From positions 1 to 7,917 of the forward strand of contig JAQVUQ010000116.1 in the NCBI GenBank assembly GCA_028699365.1: a stretch of 7,917 nt of DNA. Reading direction: 5' to 3'. This DNA comes from a bacterium (GTDB lineage: Bacteria > UBP13 > UBA5359). A program made the translations under genes and the position numbers. The notes under the pieces are model-generated. The model was not told where the DNA came from and made no database searches. It saw nothing but the letters and a program-made list of their open reading frames with translations. Shown here piece after piece: positions 1-3,730 of this stretch; the first letter of the stretch is position 1, and each line of letters starts with the position of its first letter.

Positions 1-166
1 GGTGGAAATCGAAGTCAGATATGATGAACTGGCGATTAAGCCTTTGAAGAGCATCAGTGAGGTTGCCGGTATATTCAAAGAATATGCCAGGGGAAAGACA
101 TCTGATTGGGAGGAAATACGCAAGCTCACGGAGCGAGCCGTATCCATGGAGATAGCCGATGAATAA
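1..166 (+). CDS. vapB: AbrB/VapB-type antitoxin, 3' part only
   Basis: The reading frame is open from base 2 to the TAA at 164-166 and gives 54 residues beginning VEIEV and ending EIADE. Seen: a beta-strand-like start (VEIEVRYDELAIKPLKS), then a helical tail (SEVAGIFKEYARGK, SDWEEIRKLTERAV). This resembles the end of the SpoVT/AbrB DNA-binding fold followed by the toxin-binding tail of VapB antitoxins. In this family the VEIEV strand usually follows a 'GDK' turn, so the GTG at base 2 is probably an internal Val codon and the N-terminal DNA-binding part lies outside the window. The frame overlaps the start of the downstream toxin by 8 bases, the usual coupling of antitoxin and toxin. Its role would be to neutralise VapC and repress its own operon; the promoter is not in the window. 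Confidence 0.75.
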   Translation, partial: VEIEVRYDELAIKPLKSISEVAGIFKEYARGKTSDWEEIRKLTERAVSMEIADE

Positions 167-578
167 GCAGATTCGGATATCGGCTATTGATGCCAACATA
201 ATTCTGCGCTATCTGCTGGATGATAATGAAGAGCTGTCTGCCAGGGCCAGGAGCATAATGAACGATGTAGAAAGTGGAAAGTTGCATGTTGCGTGTGACC
301 CTGTTAACCTGGCCGAAGTCGTATGGGTATTGAAATCCTTCTATAAAATCCCGAATGATAAAATATGCGCAAGCCTGGAATCGATTATAAAAGCTGAAGG
401 TTTTATCCTGCTGGATAAGGACAGATATTTACTGGCGTTGCAGCTTTTTGCCGGCTCCGCAGCACAGTTCGGTGATGCCTGTGCCTGTGCGGCTGCGCTT
501 CAGGGCTGTTCGGGCCGATTGCTCTCATTTGATCGGAAATTGAGCAAGGTCAATGGTATACAACGGGCGGAGAAGTAG
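159..578 (+). CDS. vapC: VapC-type PIN-domain ribonuclease toxin
   Basis: A complete 139-residue PIN-domain protein, the usual VapC length. The acidic residues expected for Mg-dependent RNA cleavage are all present: D11 (AIDANIILRYLL), E53 (NLAEVVWVL), D106 (FGDACACAAA) and D125 (LLSFDRKL). The ATG at 159 is preceded by GGAG at 148-151 with 7 bases of spacing and overlaps the antitoxin stop by 8 bases, so translation is probably coupled. By family knowledge it is an endoribonuclease acting on tRNA or rRNA when freed from its antitoxin; the target cannot be read from the sequence. The C-terminus (KVNGIQRAEK) is typical, with no sign of truncation. The family call is firm; toxicity in the host is inferred. 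Confidence 0.9.
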   Translation: MNKQIRISAIDANIILRYLLDDNEELSARARSIMNDVESGKLHVACDPVNLAEVVWVLKSFYKIPNDKICASLESIIKAEGFILLDKDRYLLALQLFAGSAAQFGDACACAAALQGCSGRLLSFDRKLSKVNGIQRAEK

Positions 579-580
579 AT

Positions 581-609
581 TCCCGATGATGAAGTCAACC
601 GGGATTTTT
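581..609 (+). terminator. Possible weak intrinsic terminator after vapC
   Basis: TCCCG (581-585) pairs with CGGGA (600-604) and is followed directly by TTTTT (605-609). The loop is 14 bases and could add three inner pairs (TGA 587-589 with TCA 595-597). The stem is short, so termination would be inefficient at best. The T-run directly abuts and slightly overlaps an extended -10 promoter, which makes this stretch a plausible boundary between the vapBC unit and what follows. Confidence 0.35.
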
Positions 610-617
610 GGTATAAT
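609..617 (+). promoter_or_regulatory. Extended -10 promoter for the DUF4160/DUF2442 remnant and probably the ATPase cassette
   Basis: TGG at 609-611 followed by a perfect TATAAT at 612-617 gives the extended -10 form TGnTATAAT. No good -35 hexamer lies 16-18 bases upstream, which the extended -10 form can tolerate. The expected start is near 624, giving a leader of about 25 bases to the ATG at 649, which has GGGAGGG (634-640) 8 bases upstream. The original target was probably the DUF4160 gene. With that module decayed, this is the nearest candidate promoter for the ATPase and TOPRIM genes. Confidence 0.5.
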
Positions 618-648
618 TACCTCAACGAAGTTTGGGAGGGACGTCCTG

Positions 649-714
649 ATGCCGGAAATATCGCGATTTTTTGGGATAATCATATCCATCTTCGGGTTTT
701 TGCAATGCTTATAG
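649..714 (+). pseudogene. DUF4160 gene remnant (N-terminal end only)
   Basis: From the ATG at 649, behind a strong Shine-Dalgarno (GGGAGGG 634-640), the frame reads MPEISRFFGIIISIF and then ends at a TAG after 21 codons. This opening matches the typical start of DUF4160 proteins (MPxISxFYGIIIxMY), which normally run to about 80-100 residues with an HxPPHFH motif shortly after. That motif and everything behind it are missing, and the sequence passes directly to the start of a DUF2442-like frame at 705. The simplest reading is a gene that lost most of its coding sequence by internal deletion. DUF4160 and DUF2442 genes are commonly adjacent in bacteria; their function is not established. Fifteen residues is a short match, so confidence is moderate. 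Confidence 0.55.
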
Positions 715-842
715 ATCTAAAATACGCTGAGTATTGTGGCGATTATAAAATCAAGCTTGTGTTTGAGGATAATAAAAGCGGCATTGTAGATTTTTCGTCT
801 TACGTTACGAGGGGGGGTAGCAATGCATATAAGCCATATTAG
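705..842 (+). pseudogene. DUF2442 gene truncated at its 3' end
   Basis: A 45-codon frame from ATG 705 to TAG 840-842. Residues 1-38 (MLIDLKYAEYCGDYKIKL, then VFEDNKSGIVDFSSYVTRGG) match the N-terminal half of DUF2442 proteins, which typically read 'DYKIxLxFxDGxxGxVDxSxYLxxGGVFxxL'. The similarity ends exactly at the RGG, where the full-length family continues with VFxxLKD and a WxxGxDxAPExLY ending. Here the frame continues SNAYKPY and stops inside the ATPase gene, which starts at 823 in another frame. The missing 3' half was not found after the downstream cassette (searched to 2700). The frame has no clear Shine-Dalgarno of its own, which fits loss along with the preceding DUF4160 gene. Confidence 0.6.
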
Positions 843-1962
843 GCTTAAAAACTGGAAAAACTTCAAGGACGTTGAAGCGCCGTTAGGTTTTAGATTGTTT
901 CTTATCGGGCCGAATGCTTCGGGTAAATCTAATTTGCTGGATGTATTTCGTTTCTTGCGAGATTTAGCTAATGATGGTTTAGGCAAAGCCGTTGTCGACA
1001 ACCGTGGTGGTGTAGCGGCCATCCGCTGTCTGGCCGCTACACGTTATACCGATATAAACATCGAAGTAACTCTATCAGAGGGTGACGATAATTGCTGGCA
1101 GTATCACTTATCGCTTAACCAGAATAACGCACAACGGCCTGTAGTGCGTAGCGAAGTCGTCTGTAAGCAGGGTGAGGTGGTTTTGTTCCGACCGGATGAA
1201 AGTGATGAAGCTGATCCCATGCGATTGACACAAACGGCTTTGGAACAGATTTCGGCTAATGAGACATTTCGCGGTGTGGCGGAGTTTTTTAAGTCTATTT
1301 CCTATCAGCATCTTTTGCCGCAGGTAGTACGTGATCCACGTGGATTTTCTCCTCAGCAGGTATACGACGATCCCTTTGGTCGTGATTTTTTGTTGCGTTT
1401 ATGGAAAACACCTGCTAAAACACGAGAGTCCCGGCTTAAAAAGATTGCGGCTGCGTTACAGAGCGCGGTACCGCAGTTAACAGATTTGAAAGTAAATATG
1501 GACGATTCCGGAATACCGCATCTCAGCGGCGGTTATGCACATTGGCGACCGTATGCTGCCAGACAGAACGAAACACAGTTTTCTGATGGAACATTACGTT
1601 TATTGGGCCTATTATGGACAATTTATGAAGGCTCCGGGCCGCTCTTGCTTGAGGAACCTGAAATATCACTTCAGTCAGAGGTAGTAAGACGTTTGCCCGC
1701 CGTATTTCATCGGATTAATCGCACACGTAAGGTACCCCGACAACTCATAATATCAACACATTCGGAAGAAATGTTGCGGGATGAGGGGATTGGTGCTGAA
1801 GAGGTGTTGCGGCTGGAGCCGAGTACGAGCGGCACATTGCTTTGTCCACCTGATGAAGCTGACCGTCATGCAATGAAGGCAGGCTTGACTGCAGCTGATG
1901 TTTTATTGCCCAAAACTGCACCTGAAGGCATTGAACAGTTGCCATCGGTATTTTTACAATGA
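823..1962 (+). CDS. AAA/ABC-type ATPase of an OLD/PARIS-like two-gene cassette
   Basis: A 379-residue P-loop ATPase of the AAA_15/AAA_21 (OLD, RecF/SMC-like) group. Motifs in order: N-terminal strand typical of the group (HISHIRLKNWKNFKDVE); Walker A GPNASGKSN at 29-37; an ABC-signature-like FSDGTLRLL at 253-261; Walker B LLLEEPE at 274-280 with E277/E278; and an H-loop LIISTHSEEM with H313. The middle section (about 80-240) is a family-variable insert with no recognised domain. No TOPRIM domain follows in the same chain; that part is supplied by the next gene, whose ATG overlaps this stop by 4 bases (ATGA). The start at 823 follows the purine run GAGGGGGGG (809-817) at about 5 bases. Such pairs are known or suspected phage-defence systems, in which the ATPase senses a trigger and controls a nuclease-like partner. 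GC is lower than in the polysaccharide genes (38-45% in 60-base lines counted by hand, against 60-67%). Confidence 0.85.
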   Translation: MHISHIRLKNWKNFKDVEAPLGFRLFLIGPNASGKSNLLDVFRFLRDLANDGLGKAVVDNRGGVAAIRCLAATRYTDINIEVTLSEGDDNCWQYHLSLNQNNAQRPVVRSEVVCKQGEVVLFRPDESDEADPMRLTQTALEQISANETFRGVAEFFKSISYQHLLPQVVRDPRGFSPQQVYDDPFGRDFLLRLWKTPAKTRESRLKKIAAALQSAVPQLTDLKVNMDDSGIPHLSGGYAHWRPYAARQNETQFSDGTLRLLGLLWTIYEGSGPLLLEEPEISLQSEVVRRLPAVFHRINRTRKVPRQLIISTHSEEMLRDEGIGAEEVLRLEPSTSGTLLCPPDEADRHAMKAGLTAADVLLPKTAPEGIEQLPSVFLQ

Positions 1963-2543
1963 TTGTGGATGCATTAGTCGAAGGTCCGACGGATGAGGCT
2001 GTAGCTAAGAAACTGATCGCGGCTTATTATCACGAGTATGGTACGACGTATGGCAAACAGGGGCATGGCTATTTATGTAAAAAAGCCAGCGGTTTCGCTG
2101 TTCATGCACAATATGGGAATCCCATTCTTATGCTTGTGGATTTTATGGATACAGGTTATATGTGTCCCGGTGAAGTGCCTGCGGCATGGCTACCAAACCC
2201 TTGTGAAAAACTGCTTTTACGGGTGGTCGTACGTGAAATTGAAAGTTGGTTGCTGGCTGATGCTGAAGGGCTGGCGGAATATCTTGGCGTTTCGAAGGTG
2301 CGGATTCCATCTGCGCCGGAAATATTGATAGATCCTAAACAGACTTTAATCAATATTGCACGTTATTCACGCAAAGCATATTTACGTGATGCGATTGTGC
2401 CTAAGATAAATTGCTCTGCAAACGCAGGCCCGGAGTATGTTGATGCAATCAAGGAATTTGTTTATAAACATTGGAATATTGAAGCTGCGCTTAATAGATC
2501 ACTCAGTCTCAGCAAATGCGTAAAGCGTCTTGGAGAATTATGA
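1959..2543 (+). CDS. DUF4276-family TOPRIM-like protein, effector partner of the ATPase
   Basis: A 194-residue protein close to the usual DUF4276 length. Seen: an opening strand with the TOPRIM-type acidic residue (ALVEGPTDEAVAKKLI, E8), a second acidic motif at the end of a hydrophobic strand (ILMLVDFMDTGY, D61 and D64), and the DUF4276 hallmark VREIESWLLAD (E93, E95, D101). These acidic groups resemble the metal-binding E...DxD layout of TOPRIM nucleases. The ATG overlaps the ATPase stop (ATGA at 1959-1962), so the two proteins are probably made in fixed ratio and work together. By analogy with OLD and PARIS (ATPase plus TOPRIM effector), this would be the nuclease or toxic half of an anti-phage or plasmid-exclusion system. 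It is not the DUF4435 protein of classical PARIS and no RloB motif is seen. Catalysis is inferred, not shown. Confidence 0.75.
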   Translation: MIVDALVEGPTDEAVAKKLIAAYYHEYGTTYGKQGHGYLCKKASGFAVHAQYGNPILMLVDFMDTGYMCPGEVPAAWLPNPCEKLLLRVVVREIESWLLADAEGLAEYLGVSKVRIPSAPEILIDPKQTLINIARYSRKAYLRDAIVPKINCSANAGPEYVDAIKEFVYKHWNIEAALNRSLSLSKCVKRLGEL

Positions 2544-2626
2544 GGTATATAGGAAAGCTGCTTGATGCTCATGTAGACCGCTCCAGGCGGGCAATCGAAG
2601 AATAAGTTCGGGGTTGATTTACCGTA

Positions 2627-2639
2627 AAGGCCCGGCCTT
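2627..2639. repeat. 13-bp palindrome abutting the sigma-54 -24 element
   Basis: AAGGCC (2627-2632), one central C, then GGCCTT (2634-2639) form a perfect 6-bp inverted repeat. Its right end shares its last T with the TGGCAC of the -24 box. No T-run follows, so it is not an intrinsic terminator. It could be a protein-binding site placed to affect promoter access, or chance in GC-rich DNA. Confidence 0.4.
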
Positions 2640-2655
2640 GGCACACTTCCTGCAA
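2639..2655 (+). promoter_or_regulatory. Sigma-54 (RpoN) promoter for the polysaccharide export genes
   Basis: TGGCAC at 2639-2644 and TGCAA at 2651-2655. The invariant GG (2640-2641) and GC (2652-2653) are separated by exactly 10 bases, as sigma-54 promoters require, and the match to TGGCACG-N4-TTGCA fails at only two positions. The expected start is about 12 bases past the GC, near 2665, giving a leader of roughly 33 bases to the ATG at 2698. Such promoters depend on an ATP-driven enhancer-binding protein; its gene is not in the window. Sigma-54 control of exopolysaccharide genes is known in several proteobacteria. The location directly upstream of the wza-like gene and in the right direction supports function. 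Confidence 0.7.
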
Positions 2656-2697
2656 CATCCTCCCCTCGAGTAAGCGAATACCGAGGGGAGGATTGTT
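2654..2697 (+). promoter_or_regulatory. Hairpin that masks the Shine-Dalgarno of the wza-like gene
   Basis: ATCCTCCCCTCG (2657-2668) is the exact reverse complement of CGAGGGGAGGAT (2682-2693), a 12-bp stem with a 13-base loop (2669-2681). AAC (2654-2656) can add three pairs with GTT (2695-2697) across one bulged T, bringing the helix up to the ATG at 2698. The Shine-Dalgarno GGGGAGG (2685-2691) is wholly inside the right arm. The predicted sigma-54 start (about 2665) removes most of the left arm, so only transcripts started further upstream can fold it. No T-run follows, so it does not look like a terminator. Confidence 0.65.
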
Positions 2698-3579
2698 ATG
2701 TACGCCCTCTTGAAACGAGCGTTTCTTTTTATTTCCATAGTTCTGTTATTCTTATCCGGCTCAGCCTTTGCCGAGAGGCTGATAGCACCCGGAGACCAAC
2801 TGGAGGTAACCGTCTGGTCGGACAAGGAACTGTCCCGGACGGTCACGGTCAGTGCCGACGGCAAGATTACTATGCCACTCATCGGCAGCATCAAGGTAGC
2901 CGGCAGCAACGAGGATGCAGCCGCCAAACTTATAGCCGGAGTCCTGGTGCATTACATCATAGATCCCAAGGTCAGCGTCGGTATCGTCAAGGCACGGCCG
3001 GACAGGGTGTTCGTGCTGGGCCGGGTGAAGAGTCCGGGCGTTTACGATATCCAGCGCGGCAGCACCGTGCTGGAGGGCATATCCCAGGCCGGCGGCCTGC
3101 TGGACAAGGCGGATCTGGATCACGGCACCGTTATCCGGGCCGGCAATAAGTCCGAGCCGGTGAACCTGAAGGCGCTCCTTGCCGGCGGGCAGATGCAGGA
3201 GAACGTTCAGATAAACGACGGCGACGTCATCATCGTGCCGGAACGGGCCGATAACTCGGTTTACGTGCTGGGCAAGGTGAGCAATCCGGGTCTCTACCAA
3301 CTGGAGGACAGCGTTACGGTTATGGGTGCCATCGCCAGATCAGGCGGCAGCACCAACAGGGCCAATCTCAAGAGAGTTACAGTTATCAGGGGGGACCTGG
3401 CCAAGCCGGAGCGTATGGAGATCAACGTTCAGGATATTATTCAACGCGGGGACAAAAGCAAAGATATCATCCTCAAGGCAGGCGATACCGTTTATGTTCC
3501 CGAGTTGGGTGCGATCGATTGGGACAAGATGCTGCAGCGAGTATGGATGTTCAACGAGCTCAAGGATATCTGGAAGTGA
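2698..3579 (+). CDS. Wza-like polysaccharide export protein with two SLBB domains
   Basis: A 293-residue exported protein. Residues 1-25 form a signal peptide (basic LLKR, hydrophobic core to residue 21, cleavage expected after AFA25). There is no cysteine anywhere, so it cannot be lipidated like E. coli Wza. A Poly_export domain (about 27-100; APGDQLEVTVW, DGKITMPLIGSIKVAG) is followed by two SLBB domains, about 103-181 (RVFVLGRVKSPGVYDIQ) and 187-269 (SVYVLGKVSNPGLYQLE), each ending in VPE. The tail has three Trp (IDWDKML to DIWK) but no obvious long amphipathic helix of the kind that forms the Wza pore. It probably forms a periplasmic ring or outer-membrane-associated exit channel, docking on the Wzz-like protein encoded next. 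The ATG at 2698 follows GGGGAGG at about 6 bases and is driven by the sigma-54 promoter. Confidence 0.88.
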   Translation: MYALLKRAFLFISIVLLFLSGSAFAERLIAPGDQLEVTVWSDKELSRTVTVSADGKITMPLIGSIKVAGSNEDAAAKLIAGVLVHYIIDPKVSVGIVKARPDRVFVLGRVKSPGVYDIQRGSTVLEGISQAGGLLDKADLDHGTVIRAGNKSEPVNLKALLAGGQMQENVQINDGDVIIVPERADNSVYVLGKVSNPGLYQLEDSVTVMGAIARSGGSTNRANLKRVTVIRGDLAKPERMEINVQDIIQRGDKSKDIILKAGDTVYVPELGAIDWDKMLQRVWMFNELKDIWK

Positions 3580-3581
3580 TA

Positions 3582-3621
3582 TTAGCGGTTTAGCATGTTA
3601 GCGATTTAGCTGTTTAGGAGA
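3582..3621 (+). repeat. Tandem array of five degenerate 8-bp TTAGCNNT repeats
   Basis: TTAG begins at 3582, 3590, 3598, 3606 and 3614, a strict 8-base period. The units are TTAGCGGT, TTAGCATG, TTAGCGAT, TTAGCTGT and TTAGGAGA. The array begins three bases after the stop codon of the wza-like gene. It is the mirror image of the GCTAA array about 40 bases downstream. Confidence 0.7.
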
Positions 3622-3659
3622 ACGAAAAATCGTCAAAAAGAAAAGGCCTGGCTTAGCGC

Positions 3660-3707
3660 TACTAAAAAGCTAAAAGCCTAAATCGCTAAATAGCTAATAG
3701 CCTGTAA
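3660..3707 (+). repeat. Mirrored tandem array of six 8-bp NGCTAAAN repeats
   Basis: CTAA starts at 3662, 3670, 3678, 3686 and 3694, with a decayed CTGTAA at 3702, again a strict 8-base period. The units are TACTAAAA, AGCTAAAA, GCCTAAAT, CGCTAAAT, AGCTAATA and GCCTGTAA. The core CTAAATCGCTAA (3678-3689) is the exact reverse complement of 3598-3609 in the left array. Flanking 5-bp pairings (3590-3594 with 3693-3697, 3613-3617 with 3670-3674) hold in the same register, so the two arrays could fold into one long interrupted stem. Confidence 0.7.
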
Positions 3708-3714
3708 GGCTATT
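3696..3714 (+). promoter_or_regulatory. Small hairpin just upstream of the Wzz/kinase-like gene
   Basis: AATAGCC (3696-3702) pairs perfectly with GGCTATT (3708-3714) around a 5-base loop TGTAA. It lies 4 bases before the strong Shine-Dalgarno GGGAGGT (3719-3725), which stays unpaired; the ATG is at 3731. There is no T-run. It competes with the outer repeats of the right 8-bp array for pairing, so the two structures could be alternatives. A role in translation or mRNA stability is inferred. Confidence 0.45.
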
Positions 3715-3730
3715 GACAGGGAGGTAAGCT

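Noticed and set aside
2-4. GTG at base 2 as the true start of the antitoxin gene.
   Set aside because: The VEIEV strand normally sits inside the AbrB fold after a GDK turn, and no upstream sequence is available to show a ribosome-binding site, so the gene is taken as cut by the window edge.
2540-2605. A 21-codon frame starting MRYIGKLLDAH and ending RRAIEE, with an ATGA overlap on the stop of the TOPRIM-like gene.
   Set aside because: The overlap is attractive, but the frame is very short and matches no family I recognise. It could be the stub of a lost third gene; there is no support beyond the overlap.
2657-2693. The 12-bp stem before the wza-like gene as an intrinsic terminator of the ATPase operon.
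   Set aside because: No T-run follows the stem on either strand, and the right arm is the ribosome-binding site of the next gene, so translation control fits better.
2761-3300. Long minus-strand open frame of 179 codons inside the wza-like gene.
   Set aside because: It is a shadow of the GC-rich + strand gene, whose signal peptide, Poly_export and SLBB motifs are clear; the shadow has no recognisable motif.
3713-3718. Perfect TTGACA, the sigma-70 -35 consensus.
   Set aside because: It is only 12 bases before the ATG at 3731, the expected -10 position (about 3736-3741) reads CTTTGG, and any start would fall inside the coding region.
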